Origin: Ulota crispa | Lineage: Eukaryota; Streptophyta; Bryopsida; Orthotrichales; Orthotrichaceae | Assembly (NCBI GenBank): GCA_963920765.1 | Contig: OY987243.1 | Span: 20,393,419-20,457,418, forward strand | Reading direction: 5' to 3' | DNA: 64,000 bases | Shown here: positions 10,956 through 31,384 of the stretch, one piece after another | How positions within the stretch are numbered: position 1 is the first letter of the stretch | Layout: the number at the start of each line of letters is the position of its first letter | Translations under genes and position numbers: made by a program | The notes under the pieces: model-generated | What the model was told of the DNA's origin: nothing | The model's database searches: none | Seen by the model: the letters and a program-made list of their open reading frames with translations, nothing else

Positions 10956-13545
10956 ATGGCGGTACGTGCATCATCTTTTTAACATATTCCTTTCATTGTT
11001 GTTCTCCTCACGACTTGGCTTGCGCAGCTGTTTTCCATACCGCCATTTCTTGCACGATCTTTTTTTATTGTCAAAGGCGCTTGCTCTGCGCTCAGATTGG
11101 ACCTGGAATGAGAACGGGGAATTTTTTTTTTGCGAGTTTGGAAGATGGAGTGAGATTCTTGGGGTTTGGGAGGGGAGGAGAGAAGAGAGTGGACGGTGAA
11201 TACGGGCGGGGAGTGATTAGGGTTTTGTGATGTGATCGGGTGTGCTGATTGATGCGTGTGGATTGATGTGAGACAGGCGGCGGAAGAGGTTCATACCGTT
11301 CGGGTGAGTAACGTGTCGCCGAAAGCGACCGAACATGATATTCAAGATTTTTTCTCCTTCTCCGGAGAGATTGAGCACATCGAACTTCACAAGTGAGTGT
11401 TGATCCTTGTTGCTGATCTGGTGAATGTAGTGATCTAATCTTGTCGGTCGAGCTCCTGAAATAGCGTCACTTGAATCTGCTTGCTGTCAATGGGACTTCC
11501 TCCGAGGATTACTCAGATTGCTTTGAAATGCGGATTCGGTGGAATTGGCAAATCCAGAGGGTTGATCGACCTGCATATTTTTAGGATCAAGCCGTCACTG
11601 CAAATAAGATGCCCTTCGTACGGAATTTTTGTCTTAATCGTAGATGGAGTCATAGATTTGTGACGATGAAAATGACTTGGTTACTCTTAGGGTTCCCTTC
11701 AATGTTCTAATTTGGATCTCTGCGTCTGTAGGGATGGTGAATTGTCGCAGACGGCCTTTGTGACGTTCAAGGAGGCCCAGGCTCTAGAGACAGCTCTTCT
11801 GCTCTCCGTAAGTCTTGAAAGTTAACACGCACTCATGGTTTCCTTTGGGAGAATCGTTTTGATTAGTTCCACGGCAGTCTCTGAATCCGATCACATCAAA
11901 CTAGCTATTTATGCAACATTAGCTCAGAATTCGGTTCAGACAATAACGAATTTTTGCATTGCCAGGGAGCCACAGTTGTGGATCAGGCCGTCACTATTGC
12001 TCCTGCAGATGAGTCGGAGCGGCTTGCAAGAACTGTCGACACCATTTCTCTGGACGCGGGTTCTGGCGAGCCTTCGGTATGCCCTTTGAAAGCCTTTGCC
12101 TGTATTTCACATATCTGATTAAGTCACTACTGAAATGAGTTTATATCCTAGGTGTTAGCTTCTGACTAGTAATGTATCTTTTTCACATACTAAAATACTA
12201 CAGGATCATTACCTTGTTTGACATAAATCCTTACTTTGTTGGTAAGAAGATACATCTCAAAGGATTCCCCCCATTAGTTTGTCTACGTTATTAATCGTAC
12301 TTAATGTTAATCTAATAAAATAGTATCTTTAGTTGAGTTAATGGAAAATTAGTGCGAACTTAGGATTTTTCAATGCAATATCAAGTTCATACCAATGACG
12401 TTAATATCACGAAGTTAACATCAATCGCATTATACTAACGTGAACTTAATATTTACTTAACATGAGGATTATATGAATCTAATGCTTATTAACTGAACGT
12501 GAACACCTTTGGTAATCTTAGGGGAAGGAGTCTTCTGTGACATACGGTTACTGTGAAAATGTTGCCTATGAAATTATGTTTTCTTTAGCGATCCTCAGTG
12601 TAATGACAAACATGATTATAACTATTTTTGAACTCGTCCATTCCGAAGATTCAGTAGGATTGCTGGTTTGATCGTTGAATTGAGTTTTTTAACCCGCTGG
12701 AAGGTTGTCAGCAAGCGATTCGCTTGAAGTTTGACCATCGTGATTAACTGCTCGTTGTGAGTCCGTTTTATCTCGCACTTAGATTGTAATTATCTTAGCA
12801 ATGAACGAGGCAGTAAGCATTTAAGCAGTTACTTTTCATAACGCTGTGGGAGTCTTTCATTGACTCGTGATGAGCTGACCGGTGCTCGTACCTTTTTTTT
12901 CCTGTCCAGGAAGCCACGGCCGTTAAGCCCGTCACCAAGAGTGCTCAGGAAACCTTTCAAAACATGCTGGAAAAGGGTTACGTTCTCAGTAACAACACTA
13001 TGTCGAAGGCCAAGGCTTTTGATGACAAGCACCAGCTGACCGCCAACGCCTCGCAACTAGCAGCGAATGCCCAAGCCAAGGTTGTTTTGATCGACAACAA
13101 GATTGGCATCACCCAGAAGCTCAGCGCTGGCACTGCAGCCATCAACCAGCAGGTGAAGGCCGTGGATGAAAAGTACCATGTTGCAGAGAAGACTCGAGCC
13201 GCTGTTCAGGCTACTGAACAGAAGCTCAACGCGGCAGGGACGGCTATTGTAAAGAACAGATACATTCTCACAGGAACAACTTGGGTAGCTGGTGCGTATG
13301 CCAGGGTTGCAAAAACTGCCGAGGAGGTGGGCCAAAAGACGTTAGAGAAGGTGGCTGCCATGAGCTCAGGGGACCAGAAATCGTCACCGCGAACGAGCTC
13401 GCCGACTTCCACTTCCGAAGGTTATTTTCCTCCCCCGGCATACCCTGCTGATGATTCTACTCAGAGTCCAAAGGTGTCTGCGCCCACTCCAACTCTTGTG
13501 GATTCGAATGAGCAATCGCAATCAAAGCCTGCAGTTCCTCTTTGA
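10956..13545 (+). CDS. BPA1-like RRM protein (binding partner of ACD11 family)
   Basis: Five coding exons: 10956-10961, 11277-11392, 11732-11807, 11966-12076 and 12910-13545, all with GT-AG introns and consistent phase, giving about 314 aa. The protein opens MAAAEEVHTVRVSNVSPKAT, a short N-terminal RRM (about residues 7-75; the DFFSFSGEI segment is diagnostic). A conserved C-terminal region follows with FDDKHQLTANAS, VDEKYHV and KNRYILTGTTWVAGAYARVAK, then a Ser/Pro/Thr-rich tail. In Arabidopsis BPA1 and its paralogues bind ACD11 and damp reactive-oxygen-driven cell death; that role is inferred from family membership. The start is an AUG two codons before the first intron, and the frame has no earlier AUG in the leader exon. 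The leader (from about 10800) is pyrimidine-rich. Intron 1 ends its first third with a telobox-like TTAGGGTTT (about 11217). A TTAA-flanked transposon lies about 300 bp upstream. Confidence 0.93.
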
Positions 13546-14755
13546 GGTGTTTTGCTCTGCTCATGTTGAAAAACGTAAGCTGACTGAATGCCTCGGTGAA
13601 GTACAAGAGTACCGAAGTACGTCGCGTACTTGAGCTGAGAGAAGCCCACGTTTTTGATGCAAAAGAGAGAAAAAGAAAGTTGTAAGTCTCATGTCACTGT
13701 ACTTGTATCTGCAGAATTGAATCTGTGAAATACGTGTTCACCTGCTGAGAGTACGAGTAGAAAAGATAAGTGTGTGGACTGTTTCCTTCCTGTAGTCAAT
13801 GTGTTTGTCAGGTGCGTTATTGCATACAGGTATGCTGCAACTGAGAGCAGGTCAGACTAGGGGTTGATTTGTAGCATTTAGGACGTGCTCTGGTATTAGT
13901 TTCATGGGACCCGTGGTTTTAAATGTAGACTTTTGATTTTTTGGCCTACATTCTCTCGGATGTTATCGGTGGTGACAAACTGAATGTGGCTTGTTACAAG
14001 CATTCTAAAAAATTGCACATAATGTCTCTAATCATGTTCGTATTACAGGATTCATTGTGCTGACTGCTCGAATTCTGACTCGGGAAAACATGAACGTATT
14101 TTAGTGTGAACTCAGTTTGATGAAGGGATTCCAGTTGAAGATTACCCTTCTGGCACGAATGCTGCAACACTTCAGCACACATGCTCTTTAATTAATTCTC
14201 TGTATGGAGCTACGTGATAAGCATCAAACGGATTGTACTTCAGTTGAATGAGGCAGGTGAATAATTAGTTGACTAGATGACCGAACCAAGAACCCCCCCG
14301 CAGCTTGACAAAAAGTTGTCTTTAGTCGTCTCGGTGTGCTGATAATCGTGCGCTACCTGCAGGATGCACAAAAAAAAACTACGCGAATACTACTGGCTTT
14401 CTGATCCCAGATAGTTGCAAAAAAATCAGAACCATACACATGGCTCACCGTAGTTGTCACCTTGAAAATTGACACCTCATTTTTTCACTTTCATTTCCTG
14501 AAACTGTGTATTTCAAGATTCAACGATATACTTCTATCCTCCATAGAAATATTGCACTTTTTACACATATTGAAATATTCAATCAAATGAATCATGAAAT
14601 TTGAAAAACCACAAGACGATATCCAGAATAATTCTAAATAGTTACCAAATCGATGAGAAATTGCTTATGCTTCAAATTACCAAATATCATTGTGATGTAA
14701 GCGAATGCGTGGCGGTGCTAAGAAAGCACATGGAGGTAGCAGCGTGCTCCAAAAA
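13546..14755. other. 3' flank of the BPA1-like gene, then gene-free DNA
   Basis: The first few hundred bases have gene-like composition and probably hold the 3' UTR. Beyond about 14.3 kb the sequence becomes AT-rich, and no coding region, RNA gene or repeat boundary could be supported. Confidence 0.5.
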
Positions 14756-15364
14756 GTCGTGGAGGCTCGTAAACCAGCCATCTATGGGAAAGATGACATT
14801 TGTACAAAAATATTCAAAAATCAAGCCAGTTTAGTAGCTTGGAAATTTTCTTGGTAGAAAGTTAAAGAAGAAATAGTTCTATGACCATTTAAATTGAAAT
14901 TTTTTGAGTTGGTATGAGATAACTACAATCTATGAAAGCAAAAGGTACTTAGGTAGCTATTTTTGATCATAGGCTTTAGCATTCATGGTTCAAAGGCGGT
15001 TTGTAAATGAACCACATGAGTTCAAAAAGCAACCATTACATATTGAAGATGCCCAATTAAGTCCTTTAAAGCGTGCAAGCACCCATTCCATATTCTAATA
15101 CTCAAATCATGATTAAAAACAACTTTTCATTTATTTTAGTATGACATATATTTGTATTATATTGAAAGATAAATCCAACACAATTCTGACAATAAGCACA
15201 CTTAGTGGTAGCTCATGTCACTCTCTTGAGGTTCTAAAATTGTACATGCATAATTACAATTTATGAACATAAAAAACGTGACCCATTTTAAAAAGCTAAG
15301 TGCAAGGTTTTTGAAACTCCTACATGCGATTCAAAATAATTGCACAATTTATAAGCCTCTTATC
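14756..15364 (-). mobile_element. about 606-bp non-coding element, TIR (A)GGTAGGAGGCTC, unfilled copy
   Basis: In reverse complement this copy aligns along its length with 35471-36976 once two inserted elements are removed from the latter (604 versus about 606 bp). Its ends are TAAGATAAGAGGCTTATAA and GGAGGCTC-type inverted repeats. It contains an intact single TTAA at 15066-15069 exactly where the other copy carries an 809-bp insertion, so it acts as an empty-site control. The 239-bp foldback at 57735-57973 shares the terminus AGGTAGGAGGCTC. TA flanks suggest a Tc1/mariner-like MITE; this is inferred. Confidence 0.7.
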
Positions 15365-15494
15365 TTAGTACCATTGTTTAAATTCTCTGACAGTGAGTGC
15401 TTTGTAATCCAGTGCACATAGGAGGAAAGTTAGGGGGAAGAAAAACTAGTGGCCAAAACCTATAAGAGGTGGCAAATTTTTGCCAGAAATTTAA

Positions 15495-16401
15495 CCCATT
15501 TAAGGACCACACCCATTTTCACAAAATCCACTAAAAATAGGGGATGTAAGCTTAGATGTGCACTTGACTCAAATATGGACCCATTTTTCAATAATCCAAC
15601 CGTACAAATGGGAAGTACACCTTGTTTATTGTAAAGCACCAAAATTTCAGCTAGATCTATTGTTGGAGGTGAACATTATAATGATTGAGTGAGCCGTATG
15701 CAAAAAATCTCTAGTGTTTCATCCTTGTGTGGTTTTGAATGTTAATGCTTCATGCAGGCTTTGATTGAAAAGAGCCTTACATTTCTCAAAAGTAGAGTTT
15801 CCCACCTTTACAATAAGACTGGTTTCACATAAAATAGATAAAAATAGCAATCACAAGGTGTAGCCAAGTGGACAAAAAGGGTCAAAATCCCACTTTCTTT
15901 GGCACCCTAAAACAGTTCTACAAGAAATTTGATAATTATTTTGGAAAATCCAATTGGTGAAAACAATCAAGAATTGGCCTTAAATATAGGATGACAAATT
16001 TTAAAGCCAAAATAACAACACCATTTCAATAGATCTTCAAATACTACAATTATACTACTACCGTGTAGGAAAACAATACAAGCATACTTCTTAAGCAGTT
16101 TGAATTTTTTAGAATTGTGCAATTGAAATTTGACATTCTTCTTGCATACTTGATGTATTGTGTTGTTGCTTTGATCCATCTTTGACAAAAAAAAGATACA
16201 TATTTTGAAGCCATGCCGTATAAACAACATTATTTATCAACTCACTTACCCAATTACATTGTTATTTTTTTAGATGGATGCAAAATTCTTGTGATCACAT
16301 GCATTCTTCAAGACCACATTCCAAATTATTGAGCGATTTCAACCTACAGGCCAAAAACCACTCCCAACGACCAAAATATGGTTGTGTGGGTCCTTAAAGG
16401 G
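15495..16401. mobile_element. TTAA-flanked short element (piggyBac-like MITE), 907 bp
   Basis: TTAA at 15491-15494 and 16402-16405. The left end is CCCATTTAAGGACCACACCC and the right end is the inverted partner GTGTGGGTCCTTAAAGGG. Inside the right end a small hairpin ACCA/TGGT is visible. The frames inside (60-87 codons) are chance. Non-autonomous. Confidence 0.75.
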
Positions 16402-16405
16402 TTAA

Positions 16406-19400
16406 ACAATGTTAGAGCAGCTCCACCCTTACAGTGAAACACCGTGTTGGGACCACTTTTGGATGAAAAGATCAGTTGATGCTTGGATCCACTAAAACAT
16501 TCTTTCCAACACAGCAAAATTTGCAATTTCCAAGTGCACGGCAACTCCTTTAAAATTACTTTTCTTTTATCAATTAATAGGTTGAGTAAGCAATAATGAA
16601 GATTCTATCTACTTTTTCAAGCAAGAAGGCTTGTTATTGGTTAAGCACTACTTTGCCTACTTGCACAAGTGGGGGAAATTGCTGGTCAACACGGGAAAGG
16701 AGGATCACTGTGTTTCCCCGGGATGATTTCTAGCTGGTGTAGTAGAGATGCTCCCAGTAATTTAAGAAATGACTACCGGTACACAACTTGTTTATAGATT
16801 GTTTCTATTCCTCCAATTTTACATAAATTTACTTCATGTTATAGAGATTGCTTGGCATATACTCCAAGACAATCCAGTAAACTAGAATTATTTTGTTTGA
16901 TTAGTAGTTTATACAAGAAGTAAAAGCTTTGCATTGGCATGTAAAGTAAACTCATGACAATCAACATTTGTTGAAAGCACAAGCATAGATTGCATTTTGC
17001 AACTTTCTTTTGTTCAACAACAATGTCACAGGCAAAGAATTTGATTAGCCTTTGGCTACCTTACAAGAGAATTGAGTTGTTTAAAGGGGAAGCCAAACAA
17101 TTCCACATTTGAAAAGATATTTGGCCTTTACCAACATCTCCATCTATGTCTTTTCCAATTCTTCTAGTTGGATCAACTCATTTGAAATTATCAAACTTGT
17201 ATCAAAGCACATGACTAGAACACTACTTAGGGTACAAAGTAGGCAATATGTCACAACTTCAACCCATACTACTCAAATCCAAGAAACAAGCTAAGCAAAG
17301 CTACTATAGGTATGATTTAAAGATATAAATGCATTCTAAGAGCAAGCATCAATCTTGTTTTGCTTTTTGGCAGATACCACAATTTGATGGCCCAATCATG
17401 CACCAAATTTTCTACTTGTACAAAGTAATAGCACCTCCCTTTTGTTAAACCCTTAGAAATATCTTTAGCAAGAAAATGTAGATATGAAGCCATTTGTAGC
17501 AAAGTGATGGATTTAATTTAGGCTAACAATTTGCACCTTACTTGCTTTCTCTTCCAAATCTTTAAGAGAGTCTTGATTTACTATGTTTGAAGATTCTAAC
17601 CCATGTTATTTTGCAAATCAAAGGCTTCTATTTTTAGTAATCAGGAGGTAGTCTTGTCATCCTTATCTTAGGTTTGCAATGTTTCAATCTTTGTCCAAGC
17701 AAAAAGTTGTAAAGGAATCATAGTATCAATTTCAATGGATATTGAAGTAGGTTGTCTTGGTGGCAAGTTTTGATACCTTGACTAACAATTTTTTTTATCC
17801 AATTTAAAATTTTCTAATTCAAACCATTTTCAAGAAGGTCCTTGATTTATTAAGTGCAACTAGAAAGCATTTGTAGGTAAACCGTGTTGAGAATTTGCCT
17901 CATTACAAGATTGCTACTACTACCTTCAATTCCATTGATTCTTACTTGCCTTGATGCTTCCTCAATCATGAGTTCTCTATTCTTCCAAGTAGGTGCAATA
18001 CTCTCTATAGCAACAATAATCTCTCTAGTAGTTCATACCCTCCAAGTTGAGTTGATTCACAAGGATGACAATTTCCAAGCCAACCTATAGCTGTGGTGTT
18101 ATGGTTAAAAAGGTTTTTACAACTTCTAGCAATTGAATGGATCATGTGTCCTCTTGAAGGTGGATGCTTTAATTAGATTGCGTTTTTCCTACTATTCTAG
18201 AACATGGATGTTGATTATGCATTGGTTTGTACACCTCAAAAAAATTGCTTGGGAATAAATGCAAGCAATGCGGATTATAATTCTCTTATTTTAACACATC
18301 AAGAAGATTATTCATTAATTTGTAGGATCTCTACCACAAAAAGAAGGGAAAAGGAAAAAGAGTAGATTATTATGTCTTCCTTTTTTGATGTAATTGAGGT
18401 AATTAATTGGCTAGCAATTTTAAATTGATATCTTTTTATTCTATTGACACATAACCAATATTACTACTTCGCAAATTTGAAATATATACAAGATTCTATT
18501 CTTATTTAAAATTTGTATGTTTTTCACACTTAAGCTTTACACAAGTCTTACCCAATTGTTTTCTGTCACATCAATTTCTTTAAAAGAACAAAATATGCAA
18601 TGATAAAATTGGTTAGCCTTGTCACCATTGAACATATAACACCATATTCATTAAATTGGGAATTTGCAATTCTCAAACTGAACTTCACCTTAAACCCAAA
18701 AGGTTAACTTAAACCAAATTTGAAGTTATCAAATTTGGTTTGACCCACTAAGATTTTTTCCCTCGCAAATTCCTCCTCTCAGGTGAGGGCACGTGTACCC
18801 AAAAAAAACGCTGCAAACACGATTTTAGGGGATCAACTAAAACCTTCAAAAGTCCCAAATTGTCCCAAATTATCCAAAAATTCCCAATTTAATGAATATA
18901 GTGTTATATACAAAACTCACTCTATACTTTGTCATCACACTATGTCATACCAAAAGAAAATGCATACAAATGTGATAACGAGTTCAATGTGTGAAAAATA
19001 TTGTAGCTTATATTCTTGATTTGTATGCCCTTAAACACCTCTTAAATGTCACATTTGCATGCTACATTCTTGCAATGTTTTAATAGCCCATAATACCACA
19101 AGCATTTTTGGATAAAACATGAAAGCGGTCGCAATGCACTTTTGAAGTGTTTCACTTTCATACTAAAAAGGACCAAGCAACAAAAAAAACAATGTAAAAA
19201 CATATAAGTTGTTTCAGATGGGAATAGATTTTGAATAGTGTAAGATTCTTTCATACTAATTTGGGTGAAGTTTGCCTAGTTAGTATGAAAATGTGGCATG
19301 CTTCCCACTCTTGTTTTGTAGAGCAATAAGCAATGTAGAATTATTTTGAATAATCCAACTTTCTGTGAACTTATTTATTAATGCGCCTCAAGTGTTCATC

Positions 19401-19544
19401 TTTTTCTTGAATTAGTGCATGTTAGCACTAATAGTGCAAGTATTACAGATTGCTTGTTTACTTTTGTGGTAATTCACATACATATATGTGTACATATTTC
19501 ATTCAACTCATTTCTCTTACCTTCAAGCCTTTTTTTGAATGGTC
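16406..19544. other. AT-rich intergenic DNA without a gene
   Basis: No coding region, RNA gene or bounded transposon could be supported. Frames of 60-78 codons have no family features. The tract is probably old degraded repeat sequence. Confidence 0.6.
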
Positions 19545-19901
19545 GTAAGGCACTAGCATCCATAAGCGTTGTGTCCCCATGGCCGTCACCTGACAGTGGC
19601 AGTGGCTAAACAATAAAAAAACAAATGGTTGTGGATGACTAGCATGAGGTTTTGAGTACCCATCTCACTATTTAAGAACCAACAAGCCTTATTTTTAGCA
19701 TCTCTTACACATGGTTCTTACAATTTCAGTGGTTTTTTGCTTTAAAAAATCTTTGTGAACAAATGCTTGTAGTTGGAACCTTGAAATTGATGCCAGTATT
19801 TTTGGTTTCCACTTCGTAACTTACAGTATTTTTTTCAAAGTTAGTCAATTGTTTTACGTACTCCAAAACCCTTATTTCCACGCTTATAGGTGCGCCTACC
19901 T
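19545..19901 (-). mobile_element. MITE copy, family TIR AGGTAGGCGCACC
   Basis: The right end GGTGCGCCTACCT followed by TA matches, in reverse, the left part of the element at 34019-34414. Long interior blocks also match, such as ACCCTTATTTCCACGCTTAT and CTTACAGTATTTTTTTCAAA. The left end near 19545 is degenerate. No coding capacity. Confidence 0.65.
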
Positions 19902-20057
19902 TACTCTACATTTGCTCTCTCGAGAACTTTGAAGTTCCAATCTCATGCTTCTGTAATACAAGACTGAAAGTCTTTCAACTTTTCTGATTCCACCTTCCAG
20001 AGGTTAAAACGACGGTCAAGCAACAACCGAGAAACAAAAAGCAAGCAAACTATATGC

Positions 20058-20351
20058 ATGCCAGCATCCATTGCTGTGAAGACGTGTTTGTATCGCCGCA
20101 CCTCCCTCAGTGCTGGAGACACAGTTCAATCAGATGCCTTGCATCTGACGCCAATGATAACATTTGTTGCATCATCATGCAACTTCCTCGGCTTGCCACC
20201 GAAGCTCTTCACTACATTGGATGAAGAATCTCGGGATAAGCACCACCAGCACTTTGCCGGCCAGAAGGAAAAAGCAGGAAAGTCAAACCACTGTAGTCCA
20301 ATGAAGGTCCACGTCAATAATCTGACCAAAGGTGTGCTAAAAGCGCAATAA
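20058..20351 (+). CDS. hypothetical 97-codon ORF of balanced composition, possible gene fragment
   Basis: An AUG-started frame (MPASIAVKTCLYRRTSLS...) runs to a TAA inside a roughly 300-bp island whose GC content is clearly higher than its surroundings. A TATATGCATGC motif lies just upstream. I recognise no domain. It lies on the opposite strand about 640 bp beyond the stop codon of the IRE-like kinase, so the island could instead be distal 3' UTR of that gene or a relic exon. Coding status is uncertain. Confidence 0.2.
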   Translation: MPASIAVKTCLYRRTSLSAGDTVQSDALHLTPMITFVASSCNFLGLPPKLFTTLDEESRDKHHQHFAGQKEKAGKSNHCSPMKVHVNNLTKGVLKAQ

Positions 20352-20987
20352 AATTATGCTTCTATTATTGAAAGGAGGTAACAGTGGGAAAAAAGTGAGC
20401 CAATTGATGGGCCGTAACTGAAAGCAACTGCCGTAGCATGATAAGACACGTCGTGATAATTAGCTAACAATTATATTGGAAAAATAGCGTTCCTCTTCGG
20501 CAAAGCTAAACAGCAATAACGAACAAAAGGACTTTTTTTCTAGTAGCATGCGCAAATAACACGACATTCTAGCTTGAATGCGGTAGGAGAGAAAGATCAT
20601 AAAGACAAGCTTCAAACATCTCGTTGTACTGTACATCGTCAATCTGTCCAAGTTGTGTAAATTTACAATGAGAAAGCCATGCCAAATTGGAGGTTTTGAT
20701 CAATATTTACCATGTGTGAGTGTCGTGGATGCCATGAACCTCGAAGGCCAGTTTGGGTATCTCACTCCCTCCCCTCTTTCCCAGCAGAACAGATGTCGGA
20801 TCAAAACCACGCAAGTAAATAAAGAGTAAGCTAATTTCACATGGTTAATTGGTAAGATAATACATATAGTCCAAGCATGAAACTCACGTCCGCAGGATCG
20901 TGAATAAGCTGCGTGCCACTGTGGATCCTACATCATCATATAAGTCCACATCTGTTAGTTTAGTATATCAAGTGAGGACTCAAGGTA
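20352..20987 (-). other. 3' flank / probable 3' UTR of the IRE-like kinase
   Basis: The sequence downstream of the kinase stop codon at 20988-20990 has no ORF of note and grades into AT-rich DNA. It presumably contains the 3' UTR and polyadenylation site, which cannot be placed from sequence alone. Confidence 0.4.
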
Positions 20988-29116
<8,129 letters not shown>

Positions 29117-30140
29117 ATGGCCACACTCTGATGCTGCTTCAACGACTACGCTTTCAATCAAGGGCTAATCTTGATCAACAATCCCGATAACACATCACCG
29201 CACTCTCATTGCACATAAAAGAAATTTGATACCTCGAAACCCTAACTTCGACGAATTGTTCGATTAATAACGCTCGCTTCTTCAAATATAACCATCTCAA
29301 CTTTCGCCTACACAGCGGCATAAACAAAGAAGATCCTCTTGTGTCGATTATCAGAACCACAATCGATCACAAATCTTCATCATCAAGGCAGCAAGTCAGC
29401 ATGATAGCTGTTATTGAAAGAAAGAAAGAAAGAACTCCCGTGTGCGTATCCAATAACTCGGCACCAAACCCTACCCTCTCTCTCCGTACGCGGTTCGCCA
29501 CACACTTCTACTTACTTAGCCATTAATCTTTCACACCGATCACCTCCACACATGATGCTAACAAAACACGCCACACCTTAAATGGCCAAAGATCGAGGAC
29601 CGCCTAAAACTAAAGATTCTGCACCTTCACCATGTGGCAAGGAAATTGGAGCCGATTACCAGATGCCGCGCAACTGACACACGAGCATCGATCTAATGAT
29701 ACAGCTGCTGCCGTAACAGCGATAGCACATAGCGAACCCTCGTCCATAGCAGTAACCGGCATGGCCACACCAAATCGAATCGCAAATTTTTCACTCGAGA
29801 ATCAATTCCCGGGAACCAAGACGGATGGAGAAATAGGAATTCGACGCTAACCGTCTCTCCAAGAAAGATCTGTGCCTAACATCGATAAGGTGTCTGCTCT
29901 TGAGCCGACACATCCTATGAAACCCCGGAATTCAAACCCGCAAATCTCAGGCTCGTCTGACACCGATAAGTTAAGGTTAAGGTTAAGTTCGATCGGAGGC
30001 GGGCATCATCGGCAGTGGCAATCTTGTGAGGAATGAGCGCGCCATGTGGTCATCGGATGTGCTGTTGTGATAGCGGGGGGGATCGGGATTGAGGTGGATA
30101 ATTCAGAAGTGTCCCATCGCTCCCCGCTCCAGGGTTCGCC
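29117..30140. promoter_or_regulatory. 5' leader and promoter of the IRE-like kinase, possibly bidirectional
   Basis: This 1-kb stretch between the kinase start (-) and an AUG-started exon-like ORF at 30141 (+) has gene-like composition. On the minus strand it holds a telobox AAACCCTAA-type motif (about 29236-29246 as read on +), a plausible leader donor (GAG/GTATCA) and a plausible acceptor (AAGATTAG) just before the first coding exon. This suggests a 5' UTR intron. No ORF is convincing here. Confidence 0.5.
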
Positions 30141-30382
30141 ATGGCTGCTGCTGCTGCTTTGGACCATTCGGAGACGGAGCCAGACTCCCTGTGGCTCTGT
30201 CCGGAAAGACCATCTTTGGAGATCCACGTCAGCCCTTCGGCCACGTCATCGCCTGCGCAGGCAGGCTCTTCTGTTCTGTGCAAGGCTAGCCCCCCTGCAC
30301 TGCAGAGCGTTGAAGAAGGCTTGGTTGGACCTGCGACTAAGTTAAATGCCTTTGAAGAAAGTACTGGTGGTAATTTTCAGTT
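30141..30382 (+). pseudogene. possible first coding exon, cut off by a MITE nest
   Basis: ATG in a good context (TTCGCCATGGCTGCT) opens a GC-rich frame: MAAAAALDHSETEPDSLWLC..., Ala-rich then Ser/Pro-rich. It stays open until a Mutator-like MITE begins at 30383, and the element supplies the next in-frame stop. No domain is recognised. It may be a real first exon whose donor lies before the insertion, a gene broken by the insertion, or simply GC-rich leader of the divergent kinase promoter. After the MITE a short frame (MDEWRAQFVATLE, 31225-31263) follows, but no link can be shown. Confidence 0.3.
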
Positions 30383-30508
30383 GGGAATTGATACATGTAC
30401 CACCCCTTCTACCACCCCTTCTTGACTATTCTACCACACCATGATTATACAGTAAATATTTACAATATTAAAATAAGTGTGAATCATGCAAAAAGCATTG
30501 CTAATGTG

Positions 30509-30875
30509 AGGGTGGCTTCACACTATGACTGGCCAAGTCAAGAGGCCCTCAAATTGAGTGGCCAAACTTTGTCAAGAGGCCAAGAAAATCTGTTGAAAAT
30601 AGATAATAAATGCTAAAATTGACAGCAATGAATGCTGAAACTGATGGCCTCTCGCACATAGTTTGGGTTTCCATTTTTGCTAAACCCAAACTTCCCTTTG
30701 AGAGGCCGTCAACCGTGGATGATAAAGTGCTGCCATGTAGGCAAATGGTGGATGACAGCCTTTGGAGTTTGGCTTCTAGTTTGAAGGCTTGAGCGGCTGG
30801 ACTCTTGGTTTTGTACAATCTGATTGGTGCAAACCAATGGCCTCTTGACCTTGGGCCATAGTGTGAAGCTGCCCT
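30509..30875. mobile_element. nested MITE, TIR AGGGTGGCTTCACACTATG
   Basis: The left end AGGGTGGCTTCACACTATG and right end CATAGTGTGAAGCTGCCCT are inverted repeats; inside them, GGCCAAGTCAAGAGGCC pairs imperfectly with GGCCTCTTGACC. A related, more decayed copy is at about 47492-47951. It lies within the MITE at 30383-31185. Non-coding. Confidence 0.7.
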
Positions 30876-31072
30876 GAAAATATAACTTGACATAGAAGTT
30901 GCAATTTTAAATTTTGTTTTTTTTTAGCTTTAGATTCCGCTCATAGTATCAATTAAAAAAATCTAAACTATGTTTAGTTTAATTTGGATTTTTTTAGATT
31001 GATACTATGAGGGGGATTTGGAGCTAAGAAACAAAATTTAAATTGCGTCTTCTATGTTAAGTTGTATTTTCA
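30876..31072. mobile_element. nested near-palindromic foldback element
   Basis: The left arm AAAATATAACTTGACATAGA and right arm TCTATGTTAAGTTGTATTTT are inverted repeats. The arms extend nearly to the centre (TCATAGTATCAATTAAAAAA pairs with TTTTTTAGATTGATACTATG). About 197 bp, non-coding, adjacent to the preceding nested MITE. Confidence 0.7.
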
Positions 31073-31260
31073 AATTAGTGATGTTTTTCCCTTGGTCCAC
31101 ACCTATTTTAATATTGTAAATATTAACCATATACAGTAGGGTGTGGTAGAATAGTCGAGAAGAGGTGGTACATGTATCAATTTCCTTTTCGGCTTTAAAG
31201 TCTTATTTTTTTAAGGTTGTTGCTATGGATGAATGGAGGGCACAATTTGTGGCTACATTA

Positions 31261-31384
31261 GAGGTATGTTCACACTTGGTGGTAAGAGTGGTAATAGTGA
31301 AGGAAAATTAGATGCATTTGGACACATCTTTAGACTACATTCATGTAGCTAATTCCCCTCCTAACACCAAGTGTGAACATACTC
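31261..31384. mobile_element. 124-bp MITE flanked by TA
   Basis: The inverted ends GAGGTATGTTCACACTTGG and CCAAGTGTGAACATACTC are flanked by TA on both sides (31259-31260, 31385-31386), as expected for Tc1/mariner-like MITEs. Non-coding. Confidence 0.65.

Larger units (their letters stand above)
30383..31185. mobile_element. Mutator-like foldback MITE carrying two nested MITEs
   Basis: Termini GGGAATTGATACATGTACCA and its inverted partner, with arms of about 100 bp (for example TACAATATTAAAATA paired with TATTTTAATATTGTA). The flanks TTTTCAGTT and TTTTCGGCT match at 7 of 9 positions, fitting a decayed 9-bp target duplication. The same family is at 6817-7228. Two further inverted-repeat elements (30509-30875, 30876-31072) occupy the middle. 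Confidence 0.7.
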
